A DNA stretch of 64,000 nt from Gymnopus androsaceus JB14 (GCA_009733575.1 ML769419.1:280516-344515); one strand, 5' to 3'. Numbered from the stretch's first letter, positions 22,740 through 36,156 are shown. Notes: a model not told the origin generated them from the sequence alone. Made by a program: numbers and translations.

Positions 22740-24549
22740 ATGCATCCGACCACTACCATCTTGCCGCCATCTCTCTCGATTTCCGTTCCCTCAGGTGCCT
22801 GTTCTATACTTTTAAGCCTCTGAAATCATCGTACTCAAGTCTTCTCCAAAAGCGCATCACAGCGTAAATCCGTACGATTACTCAGGACGTTCATCCGAGG
22901 ATACTCACCCTGGCATTACGCGCACTTCTCCTCAAACTTCCCAACGAACTCCTCCTGGAAATCTTCTCCTCGTTCTGCGGGAATAACAACATCATAATCC
23001 GCCATTTCAGGCACCTTCTCCCGAGACTTGACTTAGTGCTGTATGCAATGCGCAGCATAGTCCTTTCCCCAGGCTGCGCCCGTTTATGGTCTAATATGCA
23101 GATCTCCCTTCTCGACAGGGTCGACGACGCCTTTTCTTTGCTCACTGTAGTGGACCTTTACTGCACCCGCTCAAGGAAAGAACGTCTTGACTTGAGAATC
23201 AATGTACACTATTGGACTGAAAAAATCCCAGTAATCGAAAGGCTACTTCAGGATTCCGATCGTTGGAGGAGCTTGTACTTTCTCGATTGCACATCATCCG
23301 GAAACCACCTAGGTTTCCTCTTTCAGAACCACATTTCCAGTGTTGAAAAAATATCTGTGGAGAGGCGTTCTTTTAACCCTGTCATCGGGATAAACATGGA
23401 CTTCTGGAACACACGAAAATTCACACTCTTGAAACGACGTCGACGAAATTCCTTGCCGCGCACGAACTAACATTCAGTGGAGGGATGTGATGAAATTGAG
23501 ATACCATGCCAGTTTTGGTGGAAATCTTTTCGACGTTTTGGAAGTGTTTGCCAATGTCCGAAATCTTGTCATCCTAGGCTCGAATGGTGGGATCCTCATT
23601 TCTCATGCAAGGAGAGGCTAGAGAAGCGCCACAGCCCATTGCTGCTCCCCTCCGTCCTAGACCTGCGGTTGACAATTGACGGACCTCGCATTATTGATGC
23701 AGACATCCTCGGCATCATCCTGTGTTCATTAGCTATCCCTCATCTGCAATCGCTTCATATAGAACACACCAATATCAACGATTGCCAGCACGATGTCTGG
23801 GGACTGGACAGTCCAGCAACACAAATTCATTTGTTTTTAGAACGATCGGGATGTGCTTTGACCAGCCTCATTCTCGATGGATTTTTTTCACCGAGGTTGA
23901 TGCACAAAGTGTGTTACGATGCACTCCGAGCCTTGCTGGGCATATTGAGTTTCGATGTTGACCTGTGAGTGTCATGCCTTCTGTAATTTTTATCTTGTTT
24001 CATTTCATAGCGTCTCTACACAAGATGTTAATGCAACGAGCTCGCATTAAGCCTTATATGAACAAGCCGTCTAGGTTGCCAGATGGTTATTCCTTCCTTC
24101 CTCACAAAAAATCCTGTACGTGTCAGAGCTTTCTTCATCTTGCGCTCTGTTGTTTACCAAGTAGTTTCCTCCACTAGCAGAATTCCTTGTCCGAAACTGC
24201 GATTCTCAGTGCTGGATCGTAAATGGCGCAAGCTGCCGGTGTTTATGGACTTGATGCATGCGTAATCCTTTACGCAAGACAGTTTTACAATCCTACACGT
24301 ACAGATAGGGTCGATATTCCTATCAAGTATTCATCAACATTAGAGACGCCCAACAAGTGAATTCAAAAGCACGGATAGCCGCCCAAAATTGTTTCTCCAG
24401 TTATTTCTCCGATCTTCCGATCTCGCTCCGGTCCCTCAACCTCGTCAGCTCAAATGTCTATGCTTTTAATCGCAACGCCGGGGTACGCGTCGTGCGGCAA
24501 CCTTTTTGTATTAAATGGCTGACATTCGACCACTTGGTCCATAATCATT
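22740..24549 (+). pseudogene. F-box/LRR-type protein relic
   Basis: At about 22905-23110 the translation reads LKLPNELLLEIFSSF, then LDLVLYAMRSIVLSPG and ARLWSNMQIS, the form of F-box domains in the large Agaricomycete F-box families. The following 800 bp continues as a leucine-rich tail (ENTRKF-, NLVILGSNGG-, LPSVLDLRLTI-, LQSLHIEHTNI-type segments). It does so in three different frames, changing near 23.41, 23.48 and 23.63 kb without usable splice sites. A possible intron (GTGAGT...CATAG) starts near 23967, and the sequence beyond it is also interrupted. It is most likely an F-box pseudogene, since this family turns over quickly. Confidence 0.6.
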
Positions 24550-25854
24550 ATGGTCCGAGCTCAGAAATGCGAAGATTCTCTTTTGCACAACTTTATTGAC
24601 CAAAGCTGGCCGCCAAAACCTTCTTACTCGGTCGAAGACATTCCTGATCTTACTGGCAGAGTCGTAATCGTTACTGGCGGAAATTCAGGTGAGATGCTCC
24701 TCGTTGTACTATTTTTCTCGAGCTGATCTCTCTTTTATCTAGGAATTGGAAAAGAGACAGTTAAAGCTCTGCTCACACACAATGCCCGTGTCTATATTGC
24801 AGCACGTTCCAAGGAAAAGGCGGAACAAGCTATCCAGGAGCTTTCTGCTTCAACTGGAAAAGAAGCATTGTTTCTGAAATTAGACCTAGCCGACTTGACT
24901 TCAGTCAAGGCTGCTGCGGAGGAGTTTACGAGGTACTTTCGAAATTTCCCTTCTAATATGGTCCTCTCATTCTAGACTCTAGTCTTGAATCAGAACTTCA
25001 TATTCTATTCAACAACGCTGGCGTAATGGTTCCGCCCATAGGTGAGCTTACCCTGCAAGGGTATGATCTACAATTTGGTACACACGTTCTCGGTGAGTAT
25101 ATCTTTTTCAACGTCGTTCATTCATGTGTACTGAAACTACCATGCCAGGACATTTTTATTTCACACAACTTCTTCTACCGCTCCTCCTCAGTACCGCTCG
25201 CTCTTCTCTCGCTGCTGGATTGCCCAAAGGCACCGTTAGGATCGTAAATACAAGCTCGGACGCTCATCTATCCGCCAAAGGCGTTGATTACAAGTCGTTA
25301 CGAGAGGGCAAAGAGAGGAAGAGTATGGGAAGCCTGGCGTTGTATGAGCAGAGTAAACTCGTATGCTCAAATTTATTCTACGATTTGCCAACAGCTCATT
25401 CTTAACTTCCATAGGGGAACGTTCTTCTTGCAATCGAACTAGCCTCTCGTTACGGAGAAGAAGGAATTATTACAACGTCATTAAACCCCGGGCATTTGAA
25501 GTCGGATTTGCAGAGACATATGCCAAAGGTGGCAATGGCTATTGTTGGCGTGAGTCCGTCTAACAATTTCCATTGCTAGCTCTGAATAACCTTTTTGCAG
25601 CCACTCATATTACACCCTACGCCGCTCGGCGCGCTTACCCAGTTGTGGGCCGGTACTTCTCCTGAAGGTGCAGAGTTTAATGGAAAGGTTTGTCCGTCGT
25701 TATCATCGTCCGCATTTGTTTTCGCTCACACATCTCACAGTATCTCATCCCTTGGGCGCGCATGGGCAAAGCGAGCAAACATGTTACCCCTGCAATGGCG
25801 AATGAGTTATGGAAGTGGTTGGAGGATCAGGTAGCTGGGCAGACTCTAACGTAA
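24550..25854 (+). CDS. Short-chain dehydrogenase/reductase (NAD(P)-dependent)
   Basis: Seven exons read without any frame problem: 24550-24688, 24743-24932, 24983-25092, 25149-25360, 25415-25549, 25601-25687 and 25741-25854, giving 328 residues. The cofactor motif TGGNSGIG lies at residues 42-49, NNAG near 120-123, NTSS with the catalytic Ser near 180-183, and the catalytic YxxxK at Y212-K216. These are all the marks of a classical SDR oxidoreductase. The N-terminal [18 protein letters not shown] segment and the C-terminal [11 protein letters not shown] segment match the retinol-dehydrogenase/WWOX-like group common in basidiomycetes. The substrate cannot be inferred. All introns are 50-57 nt GT-AG. 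No neighbouring pathway genes are evident. Confidence 0.95.
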
Positions 25855-28561
25855 ATATCTGGGTGCGGCGACGGTTACGATGATTTCTTTTGTTGTAGGT
25901 ATGTGGACGACGTTCTTCAAGTCGTATTTGAATGCAGAGCTGCATACCTTTTCCTGCGGGTCCGAACTTTGCTGTGACGTTGAAGCTAGAATCCTTCAAG
26001 TATTTGCCGTCTATTATGAATCATTATGCTCATTCCTACCCGCATATAGTGAACAAGCCAGCTAAATCTTGCCGTGTACGTATTCCCTGCCCCATCTCCC
26101 AAAGTAATGGGCTAGCGAATGTTAAAATATCCATTGGGTTTCCGGGATGCTTTGCGTGCGTGAGTTTTGCGTCATCTCTTTCTTGCTTTCTTCCAAGATG
26201 GGTTACTTTCATTCATTCCTCGTTTATGTTTACCTTCTGGTTTTGACTCCTTCCTTCCCTAATTCCCCTTTGCCTTTCTAACTTCTTCCTCTCTATCTTC
26301 GATTTGCTGATCAAGCGACAGTCATACGGACTCGCAGGCATTCGAGTGACTCTGATATCGCTCCCCCAATCTCTTCGCGGCGTTCTCCATCTCCAGAACA
26401 CAACGGAGAACGTCGGCCTAGGCCTTGCGATATGATTTATGAACGTCGGAAACCTAGCGTACTTAATCCATATGCTGTATCTGAACGAATCTTTCCTATG
26501 CCTATCTAGTACAGAACGTGTCGACCCCAAGGCGTGCTGAATTTTCGAAGTACTCGTACAAAAGGTCCGTGTATGTTTCCTACTACAATAGGTTAAGAAC
26601 CTTCCTCTCCTTCCTTCCTTTACTTCTTCCTTTACTTCTTCCCTTCCCAGTGCTTTCGCGTGGACCTAGCGCTCTGCCGAGGATCAATACGTATATAAAT
26701 GCATCGCATTATTCGCGTTTTCTCTCTCTCTCTCCCCACACTCTCCAGGTCAAGTGTAAGACGCGTCAAGATCCTCGATTGACGAGGTCAAGGCGGCAAT
26801 CTGATTCTCACCGAGCTATTCTAAATTTTCTGTATAGTGATGCTTTAGCTGATACTGCGGCTCTTGCACTTGCTCGAGGTATGTATTCAAGAGCTAAAAG
26901 CGGCTCCATTGATGACAGTTCTGAATATTCAGATCCGATATAGTTGAGATTTATAGGTCTCGTTGTGGATCTCATTTGCAAGCTGACAGATGCGAGGTGG
27001 TGCAAATTACACTTGAACTGCGTACGATGTCTGACAGCACGCCTCAATAAAAGGCAAAGGTCGGCCCGTCCGGATCAAATTACCGATGCCCGAGTTTTTT
27101 TTGTTCGCTTCATTCGTGCTTCGTTTCTTTCCTCTTGACTGTCATGCCAGACGGCGGTTATGGCGCCTTCAATTGCATCACCTTTCATAGCAACGACGAC
27201 GTTTATGCTCTGTCTCATGCTATGAAGCCTGCCGTTTCTCCTACATGCGGTACCATAGAGCCTCGTTTCCCCGCAATCACACTCCGACTAGGCATTCACC
27301 GACTCTAGATTTGTTCAAGTCACTTGGATCTTGGAAATCTGGACGGGAACGCAAATCAATCTTCCTTTCGTTCCAGGACGCGGAGTTTCAACCAAAAACA
27401 AAAACATACGGCCGCATACCACTCTTATTTTTACTAGATCCTCATCCTCTCTCCCCACGAATCGAATCTTTCCTCAGCATTGTCACTGTCAGCAGGGTCA
27501 AAATTCGGGCACAAGGTTGCTTTCCGAATGGAATTCCATCTCAGAAATGAAAACATCCAAATGAAAAACATCCGAGATCTTACCCATCTCTTCGAAGTTC
27601 AAGATGGATAGTGGTAATCCTCCACCTGGCCCGTTGCGCACCCATGAGACATGCACCCGTGGGCCGTATCTGTATCATGATAATGCCAACGGTCATGATT
27701 GTCCTCCTATTAAAGAACAGATTGGACTCAAGTCTACGAATTACGAATCTGACAGTCTCGGTCCGTTCCTGTATGTTATTCTGCACGTTCTAGTTCCTCG
27801 GATGGGTCTAAGGACGACAGGACAAACGCCGGCGGTAGGGTGACAGGATATTGCGACGTGCTGATAGTAAGTGAACACCATTGATTCTGTCGATACTACG
27901 CTCGATGATTTTACACAGTGCGACGCATCGTTGTCGTTGCACCGAGTAAGCGCAGTAGACATGTCATCCCTCCTGTCCTTCTTTGCATCAGCTTCTTTGG
28001 GATAGGCTATTGGATTCGGTTACGAGCCTTGTTTTTCTCTCATTTTCTCGTGTGCATAGTGACATTTTCTCACTGGCTGAGTCAGTCAGATTCAGCTCAC
28101 CTCACGCTCAAAGTCAAATACCTCTTTCAACTACGATCGGCGCTGTCAATGTCCAAGCTCTGAGCCCGAGGCAGCTCAGTTGTACAAGGCTCCAGTCTAT
28201 GAGAGTTAGGCTCGAGGATCCTCCGTAGAATGATTTCAATACAAGTATTCAAACATTGAACATAAACACTCGAGACTTGAATGAATACTGATCGATAAGC
28301 TTTCTATACGCTAAATCTACGGGACGCGTCATTGGTTAAGACAGAGAACGCCGAGGGCGGCGTTAGGATGCTAAAATACTTATATCTGAGGAAAAATCTC
28401 GTGGGTTGATTGGCACAGAAGAAGGCGAACCCTGGACTTGGTAAATTGACAGAACTGTAGATCTATCTCGTTTTTGATCTACTCAATCTGGGATACTTAT
28501 AAGTACTCCACTTTCTTTCTTTTTTCTATTACCACGACGTCGACCTTCACTCCTTAACACA
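25855..28561. other. Long intergenic region, with the promoter of the thioesterase gene
   Basis: Only short unsupported open frames are seen, together with pyrimidine-rich tracts (26.2-26.75 kb). A short segment at about 27.14-27.24 kb is protein-like, but I recognise no family and find no consistent exon structure. A TATA-like TTATAAGT (28497-28504) and a CT-rich stretch precede the ATG at 28562. Confidence 0.4.
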
Positions 28562-29889
28562 ATGGCATCCAATAACCGCTCTCAGGATTCTCAGCAGCAC
28601 GAACAATGGCCTTCAGACGCGTCTGCTTTCCCTATCATACCTCCCGATACAACAACCAGCCAAATTTCGCCTTCATCGATATCTACAACCAACGTCTCAG
28701 AAATCCGTGGAAATGTTTCTGATGCGTCGAAACGATTCGTTATGGATATTTTCGCATACTATATTGGCGCAAAAGAAGAGTCTTTTGGTGTCGAGGTCGG
28801 GAGGAGGCTGAAAATGCAAAGTATGAATGTTTGGTCATCCAATACGACTACAAGACGACGCGTAGAGGCTCAGACTGTCTTCGACATCACAGTTACAGCA
28901 GGTAAGCTGGTACAAAACATTTCCTTCCGGTTTCGTTACTTATTCTGTCATATCAGATATGTGCAATCCCATGGGAACGTTGCATGGCGCCTGCGCCTGC
29001 TATATCGTAGACCCGTAAGTCCTCATGCTACTTCGCTATTTTTTCATTTCCGTCATTCTCTCTCGCGACGCGGTTTATTATTGTTCGCCTCGTGTTTCCT
29101 TCCCTCTTCCATCGATTAAGGCCCAACTCCTCTCTATCATCTTCTGTCATAACCAAGATTCGTAGGAATCTTCTGACGAGATTGGAAGAGATCTGGGGTT
29201 TTCATTCCCCGCCGGCTCATCTTTAACTGTTCATATCAAACCTTATGCTCACACCTTTTGTTCGCTCACAGATGTTCAATGTCAGCCATCGTCGTTCTTG
29301 GCGCTGCGTTAGGCATAGATGCCACTGGTGTCTCACAGAGTATGAATCTCATATGGCACAAGCCGGCGAAGATGTACGTGAAGCCTACTCGACTTTCATG
29401 CCCTCCCGAATCTAACCCTCTCCTTTCCATTTCTCTTTCCTCACAGGGGAACAAAGCTTCATGTCCTATCCACCTCAGTATTCATCGAAGGGCGCGTCCG
29501 GACTGCCAGAGTTGAGGTAAGTAGTCGCCGCCGCTGCGTCCTGTATATTCGTACTGACCATACACGAAATCCGCTAGATATTCGATTCAGAGACAGACCA
29601 GCTGTATGTTTCCGCTATCCATTCGACTATGCATTCTGGGTCGAAATCTGAGCAGGAGGCCTACTACGTCAGAAGCTATAGTATGAGCCTTGCCATATCC
29701 AGGTTCTGTTCCATGGGATCGACCTCGGATAAGAGCTATCGGTCTATGGCGATCTTACCTCTGACGTTGTCGCCGGTATCGCTCAGTTCGATTTTCTTTT
29801 CGTTTTTTCCACACTCCTCCTTTGCAATAACTGTATCGGAATCCTTAGCATATGCATGTATCGTTCTTCCACTTTTTTGTCCAGGTTGA
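28562..29889 (+). CDS. Hotdog-fold thioesterase (ACOT13/PaaI-like)
   Basis: The ATG (AACACAATGGC) lies about 60 nt downstream of a TATA-like box. Exons read 28562-28901, 28957-29014, 29272-29373, 29447-29516 and 29578 onward, all with GT-AG junctions that keep frame. The second and third exons contain CNPMGTLHGACACYIVD, the hotdog signature with the conserved N-x-x-G-T-x-H-G of acyl-CoA thioesterases, followed by GIDATGVSQSMNLIWHKPAK and the GTKLHV / SVFIEGRVRTARVEIFDSE strands. Such enzymes hydrolyse acyl-CoA thioesters in the cytosol or mitochondrion. The N-terminal 110 residues precede the domain, and the first 40 are low complexity. The intron at 29015-29271 is unusually long. The C-terminus after about 29690 looks non-coding, so the true end may be earlier through an unseen intron. 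Confidence 0.8.
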
Positions 29890-30398
29890 TCCCTTTCTTC
29901 ATCAAATCATCATCATGGCCCATTACATTACTGAATCATCTGTTCGTTCTTCCTCATAGTGTACCAATACTGTACAAGATTTCCTTCGTCGTTGCTCTCA
30001 TTTGCACTTCGATTCAACATCGCTATTCCTTCTCACCATTACATTATAGTATATTCGGTTAGTTATACAACGTATAAGGCTGAGAGTCATTTCTTCGCGT
30101 TCCCTTATCCGGGAGTTTCACTGAACACCTGCTCTGCTGTCTGCTCACACTGAATTCGAGCAAAGGAGCAGATCTCCGAGCGGGAGGAACTTGCCAAAGG
30201 AAACTTGTGCATGATCTCGAATGCATTAAATAGCAAGTATGTACTTCGTAAGGGACCGACAAACAAGTTGGATGATAAATAAAAGTCCGAAATTATAATA
30301 AGCGATTACCACAAGAAGTAAAATGAGGTGGCATAACAAGCTGAACTGAGGATATCCAAACCAGAGCCACCGGTGAAGCAAATTGTGTACATGGACGT
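29890..30398. other. Convergent intergenic region
   Basis: No gene is seen. The stretch lies between the 3' ends of the thioesterase (+) and RTA1-like (-) genes. Confidence 0.45.
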
Positions 30399-31803
30399 TT
30401 AGACTTTGGTATTTGAGTACGAATCTATCGGGTACGAGATGTTCAACTCGGTGGACGAACTCTCCATCTCAGCGAACGAACTATTGTCGTCTTCGTCAAG
30501 CAATCTTCCAGGGTGGGCAAGATTGAACGTGTACATGGCGAAAACGACCATTGTAGCGTCGAAAAAATCTGTAAAGTGAATCAACAGGTCAATGAGCCAT
30601 ACACCGATCGAAAAAACAACGTACTAAAGAGCCACTGTGTTTGAATGACTTTTCCGTCGAATCCATCGGCTAGTTCTATAGTTCGGTAAATAGCCCTGCA
30701 AATTGTCAGTAAGGATGAAAAAAGACGATTCAATGGGACATATCTTACCGGATGAATAGACAGCCTGTGTTGAACATCAGGGCGTAAATAAGCAGCTGGA
30801 GGCGGTCATTGATAACAGCAGGCTTCCTCATTTCTATTTCGGTTGCGCGACGGACAGGGCGCTGACGTGAGAATCGCCAGAAATACTCTGTTGCAAGAGT
30901 CATATAACAAATCATCACAACTAAAAGGATAGTTTCAGTGGCTTGAACTTGAATGTAGATTACGGAGAGCTTACTCAGCTGGAATACGAATTCCTGCTAA
31001 CATAATGTGCGAGCCCTGTTACAATACCATTAGACATCGACCCAATAGCGCATAAATGTCTTACGAAGGTTGAGTTGCGCTCGGGGAATGTTATTTCCAG
31101 AAGCAATTCCGCCTCCGCCGCCTTGAACCACAAGAGCGACGAGATCCTAAGTAGTTAGATAGGTAAGCACAAGACTCAAGCTGATAGGATTTAATGTCTT
31201 ACACATGAAAGGAAGATTCTTGAATCTGCTCAAGCATCAGTAATCTATATGAGTCGCATTAAAGAAAGGACATACAGAGACGAGGACCAAGACGACTATA
31301 AGAATCACCCAGCTTTCTGATGATCCTAGCCAAGATCACAAAGTTGGCTGCAAGCAGAGGAGTCGGCGCAATAATAGTACAGACGATCCTAAGGAAGATG
31401 GTCAGATGACAGGGAGGAAAAGACGATTTTTACTTACTGGATGAGAAAAGCATTCCCATTGTCAACGTTTTCGCTGGACCATATACGTCCTGACCATCCT
31501 GCTAGTTCAATCAAACCAGCGAAAACGGCTGTGTATAAGAAAAACCATTTCCGATAAGCGATTGCCTGACAGAGGTGGACGACTAGTTTGGAGAAAAGTG
31601 TTGTAGATCAGTTGGTGCTAGTGATTAAGAAAACGGAGAAGGTAGTTCTTACAAGAAGATACTCCAAACAAAGTCAGAAACAGGATACAGACAGCGAACG
31701 TAGGTGTATATCCATATGGACTCTGTTGAACTTGTTGAGCTTGCGTTGTAGTGCTGTCCCGAGAAACAAAGGAAGTCAAAGAGGTGAGGTATGTATCTAA
31801 CAT
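30399..31803 (-). pseudogene. RTA1-like seven-helix membrane protein, apparently frame-broken
   Basis: Nine exons can be placed: 31653-31803, 31438-31582, 31276-31388, 31203-31225, 31065-31146, 30975-31015, 30749-30920, 30625-30695 and 30399-30568. Together they follow the RTA1 family (lipid-translocating exporter/stress-resistance membrane proteins): SPYGYTPT start, LIELAGWSGRIWSS, QIVCTIIAPTPLLAANF, DLVALVVQGGGGGIAS, GSHIMLAG, YRTIELADGFDG and the final FAMYTFNLAHPGRLL. All junctions agree in phase except around the sixth exon: exon 5 ends one base out of phase for GSHIMLAG, and one extra base separates GSHIMLAG from the following FQL segment. Either two single-base changes have broken the gene, or I have misplaced an intron. 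The acidic tail after the last helix is typical of the family. Confidence 0.75.
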
Positions 31804-33414
31804 ACTGGAGAAACAAATAATGAAGATTAAAGGACGAAGGAGAAGTAATGATTTGATTCGACAAGGTGGAATGCATCGTACTTATACTTCAAGAAGATTT
31901 ATCTTTCAAACGTGAAAGCAAGACTGCGGAGAAACGAATAAAAGAAATGCATATCACCAGCAACGCCCTCGTATGAGCTCTGAGATCTACCTGCCGCACT
32001 CGAATTGCATTGGCACAGCGCGACTTCAGAAGCATCCCGACACTGTGTTTCATAAAACCGGTGAGCTGATAGAGAACACGGCAGCGCGCAGCGCGAAAGT
32101 CCACGCGAACTTCCATTGGTCGCAGTCGCGTTGCTTGGTAAAGAGGGTAGGAAGCAGTGTCGACATTGAACACAGCTGCATCGCTTTCCGAATTTGGTTG
32201 TCGCTGCGGTTTCCACGATGCAAGTCAACTTGCATGTCAATTTTGAGCCTTGAAGAGGTTGTTTGGTGTTTGCTCAACGCGCCTCGAAGCCTCTCAAAAC
32301 TGGCAGATAGGCCGGTATGAGAGACTCAGGGTGAAGCGCTCGCTTAGCGCCAATGGAGCCGATTACACGTGGCGGCGTTTTCAGAGAACGTCTCAACTCT
32401 GATAGGATCTGTCACAAGCGATTATGAATACTCAAGGCTCATTTTGAATCAAGTTGAACCGCAGCTTATTGGTATTTCTCTTCGTACCAACCCTGAATAC
32501 TAAATAGCGTCTCGTGCTCATGCGCTCGTCGTAGAGCGCTGGCTTCGTATCTGTGTTTCTCTAAAAGCTCTACTACACGAAGGAACCAAGAATTTCATAA
32601 TGCATATACGGCAAGGATTCTGTCCAGAAGAGTGAAGAACTACTTCAACCACAACTTAACACAACTTAAACGGGCTCCTTGATTCAATCCATTCCATGTA
32701 TTCAGAACTTTTGTTTCTGGGAGTCTAAATCCACCAAGAACAGTTCGGTACCAACCTTCACAGTGAATATACCATCCATCGGATCAATCCAAATTCGGAG
32801 CGTTCGACAAAGAAAACAATGGCGACTGTCCGCGATCTCCTCCAAAAGCAGCGCTCTTTTTTGTTCGAAATCATAGGGACTCGGGAGCATCCTAATCATC
32901 ACTCAGTTGCTTTATGTGATTGCGTTGAGCTCTGCTCAATCATTTTCTTACTTCCTTTGTATCAATTTACGCCTCGTTGTCAGGATCGGTTCTTTCACAT
33001 TTCACAACTTCCCAATTAAGCCGTGCAATGAGGCGGCTTCCCATCAAATGTGACGAAGATCAAGGGAGAACCCTCTTTATTATCACCCGCCTTCGCATTC
33101 AAACTTGATTTTCAAAGGATTTAGCTCCGCGCTAGGCTTTTTTCTTGCGTCTCCCCTTACAAGGTGTATGTCTCCTTCAAAGGCTTCAGGGCTCAGTGCG
33201 CTTTCATTCCCTTCATCTTCTTGCTAACAACCGCTCTCATTCAACGATTTTTGCTTTGATAGTCCGGGTCCATTGAAACTAAGGAAAGAGTCGTATAAAA
33301 ACTGGTTCTCGTTGCAGTATGTCTCTACTCTCATCGTCTCCTACGAGTTTTGCTAAACTACTTCATCATCACTTTACTTCCCTAAACACTCCTCGCTCCG
33401 ACACCTCTTTCCCA
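31804..33414. other. Divergent intergenic region with a core promoter
   Basis: No gene is recognised. A minus-strand open frame at 32702-32902 has protein-like composition but no family or splice support. A TATA box (GTATAAAA, 33293-33300) lies about 120 bp before the preferred start of the next gene. Confidence 0.45.
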
Positions 33415-34156
33415 ATGTCTCAATACGTCAACCCTCTTCACCCCAGTGTTCGCCCAAGCAACACCTCGACATACAGTAGCCTTTCGTCGGCGAACCAGGG
33501 ATCCTATCCTCCTTCGACGTTCACAGCCCCGAATCGAAAGCGCGTCCCGCAATCACCTTATGCTCCGAGTGGGAAATGGCAAAGCGCATCGGGTCGAATG
33601 CAACCTCTCTACAACCCCATTTCCTTTGACTACAAGGGATACTCCAAGCAAGGATTTCCCATGCAGGAGTTGTGTGTACGTGGAGAGTACGCTTTGGAGC
33701 AGATGATGCAGGACGCTAAGGATCTTGTACTCGCTCATGCTTCACATCTTCGGAAGATTACTATTCATATCCGAGTGAGCCTTTTTTTTCGATCGCATTT
33801 TCCGTAATGAGACACTAAAACGCGGCTTCGTAGTGGCCTGGCTATGAGCACACTGAATGGACACGTTCAATCGAGGTTGTCACTTCACGTGGCCCGATTT
33901 CTCGTGCAGCTCTTGCACAAGCCATCGCGTTCAATTTTGGGAGATTTTTCGAGGTAAGTACTAGTATAGTCGAGTATCCGTGGATACTCACTCATCTTTA
34001 TTGCTTCGTGCTACTCAGAAAGCTCAACTCGAAAGGCCTCAATCACCACAGTGGCGCATCGGTCATGGAGGGATCACTTTTGACAAGCTCATTTTGGTTT
34101 CCCTCTGGAATCCCTTCGAGGATGCATGGCAAGCCGATGTTGCGGTTGACTTCTAG
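33415..34156 (+). CDS. Small conserved-looking protein of unknown function
   Basis: Three exons read cleanly: up to 33774, 33834-33953 and 34019-34156, with introns of 59 and 65 nt. I prefer the Met at 33415 (CCCAATGTC) to the upstream in-frame Met at 33319, because a TATA box at 33293 leaves no room for a leader before 33319. This gives about 205 residues. The N-terminal 60 residues are Ser/Thr/Pro-rich. The C-terminal half is well ordered, with WPGYEHTEWTRSIEV, RAALAQAIAFNFGRFFE and ITFDKLILVSLWNPFEDAWQ. I recognise no named domain. Clean splicing and compact structure argue for a real gene. Confidence 0.75.
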
Positions 34157-34557
34157 TCTGCATGGCTTTCGTCTTAGGTTTTATCCAAGTTCACTTTTTG
34201 TTTGCGAGTCGAGTCTGCCAGTTTTACTATACATAGATCGGACCAATTCTCGTGTTTGTAGCGATAGCTAGCTCTGTATTGCCAGCATTCCGTAGCCATA
34301 GATTGTATCACTAGCATTTTCAGTACCTAGTATGTATCTTTAAACTTTTTTTGAATGATCTCATCGTTGGATGGAGCTGCTTTGGAACGTATATACTATA
34401 TACTGCAGCCAAGTAGCTATACAGACCGCTTGGGAGACCATAAGGGATACTTTCTTCCTGGGGCGCCTGCAACGAAGAGCTACAGTTTTTATCGGATGCA
34501 ACGACCCTCATTCAGCGCGCAGTATAGAATACTGATATTGACATATCATACTAGCTA
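34157..34557. other. Convergent intergenic region
   Basis: No gene is seen between the 3' ends of the two neighbouring genes. Confidence 0.4.
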
Positions 34558-36156
34558 CTAGCTACATCCATCATTCTTAACGTTTTTAAATCGGTTAACA
34601 GCGAACACCTTGAGCAGGGCTTTATGCATCTTCCACCTATCCTCGACTCCCGCAACGTTCCACTTGTCATCATCGACTCCCATAATGTTCCACTTTGTCT
34701 TGTCTCCCACAACGGTTGCACTCGAGTCGCTATCCTCGTCATCGACGATGATCCAACTGTCCTCGTCTCCTACAACGGTTACAGTGGAATCGTTATCCAA
34801 GTCGTATCCGACTCCGACAATTTCTGCTTCGGTGCTTGAGCGTTGGTCTGGATAATAGTCACGACGAGGCCATTGGGCAATGGGCCATTCGTGTCCATGG
34901 AGCAATGCCCTTCGTTCAGGGCGTCCGGATTTGAATGTGTCTGCAGACGAAAGTCAGGTTCGTCAAGGAAGAATCAGAACGCCGCAGTACTCACTCCAAG
35001 GTTCACAGAACGCCTTTAACCCGAGTGAATTGGATCCTTGGTATACCGGGTGAGCGGCGTCGACGCTAGCTGAAACGTAAAGTGATGGAAGGAGAAGCAT
35101 ATGATGGTGACGCAGATGTGCGAAAGAGTATAGTCTTTCTTGCGTCGTATTCCTGGACTGTTCGCATATGCGGCTAACTTTTTCTGGAAATACTCTGGAA
35201 CAAACAACTAGATGTGAAAATGTAGAGTTCAGCCAAGCGGGACAGAAGGAATGTAGAAGAAATGCTAAAAACCATTGGAGTTGATGTGAAGTTACTGTCG
35301 GGAGTGAAAGTGACATGGCACTAATGAGTTAGATTAGAGGCAACAGTGATACGATTCCAATACGATTGATTCTTACTATCCAGGGATCTTCGATTGCACG
35401 ATAGCTAGGCATTGAAGGCTTAGCATAAAGGTATCGATATCTTCAGCACCCATTGGAGCATCCACCGTGAGTGTTCCTGCTTGGTTAATTTTCTCCGCGT
35501 GTCCCTGAAGTGGCCGCGAAAAACTCAGCATCGAAAAACACACTCGGAACACACTTACTTGGCTAGTAAAAAGATAGCCTGCGGTGATGACCATAGAAGC
35601 AGGAGACTCCAGAGCTTGAGCTGTCGCGGGAGAGTAGTAGTGAATGGGTGCAGCATCGGATACTAGCAGCCTAATCAAAAGAAGAAATACAGAGACAAGT
35701 GGCAGATCAGAAGAATGAATCATGTCGAAGATAGTAGCGGAGACCGGCTCCAACAACTGAGAGTGAGGAAAGGAATGCAATGCGATGCGATAAACAGGAT
35801 CATTTTTATATGGGCCAGTTTCGCCCGGCCAGGGTGATCAGCAAGGCAATTGCAAATTCGTAGATACTAAGATAGGCAATGCGGCCGACGGCCAGCGCGT
35901 TGAATATTGCGAATTTGCGAAAGAGGTGTAGTTTCCAACAAGGTGCAATGCATGCATCATGATATGGCAAATTCTCAAGACTGCGTGGAGCATACGGAAC
36001 AGATACAGATATAAAAGCCAGTATCAGGGACTGAAATGCATATGTAGGGGAAACATCTACGTGTGGTAGTGTGCTTGTGATGATAAAAATACCTCTCATG
36101 ATGAGCGGTAACCTGAATTGCACCTTGCTAAAATTTAATTGCGGTGAAAAAATCAC
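34558..36156 (-). CDS. Probable multi-exon protein(s) with membrane segments, family not recognised
   Basis: Several minus-strand open stretches appear coding. One at about 35806-36056 follows an acceptor (GCATTTCAG) and reads VPYAPRSLENLPYHD, then FRKFAIFNALAVGRIAYLSI and hydrophobic residues. One at about 35578-35800 reads PHSQLLEPVSATIFDMI, then LPLVSVFLLLIRLLVSDAAP, and ends at a GTAAGT donor. A further stretch begins GHAEKINQAGTLTVDAPM. A pair joined by an intron at about 34943-35007 links GSNSLGLKAFCEPW to RALLHGHEWPIAQWPRRDYY and a strongly acidic tail ending near 34558. I could not connect all parts into one model. It may be one gene or two, and I recognise no family. Confidence 0.4.

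Noticed and set aside
30921..30974. Coding extension of the RTA1-like gene through this 54-nt segment, which stays in frame
   Set aside because: It has a GTAAGC donor, a CTGAAAC branch-like site and a TTTTAG acceptor. Removing it joins FQL directly to the next helix as in the family, so it is an intron.
31973..32320. 115-codon plus-strand open frame in an intergenic region
   Set aside because: It overlaps equally long frames on the minus strand and lacks any domain or splice partner.
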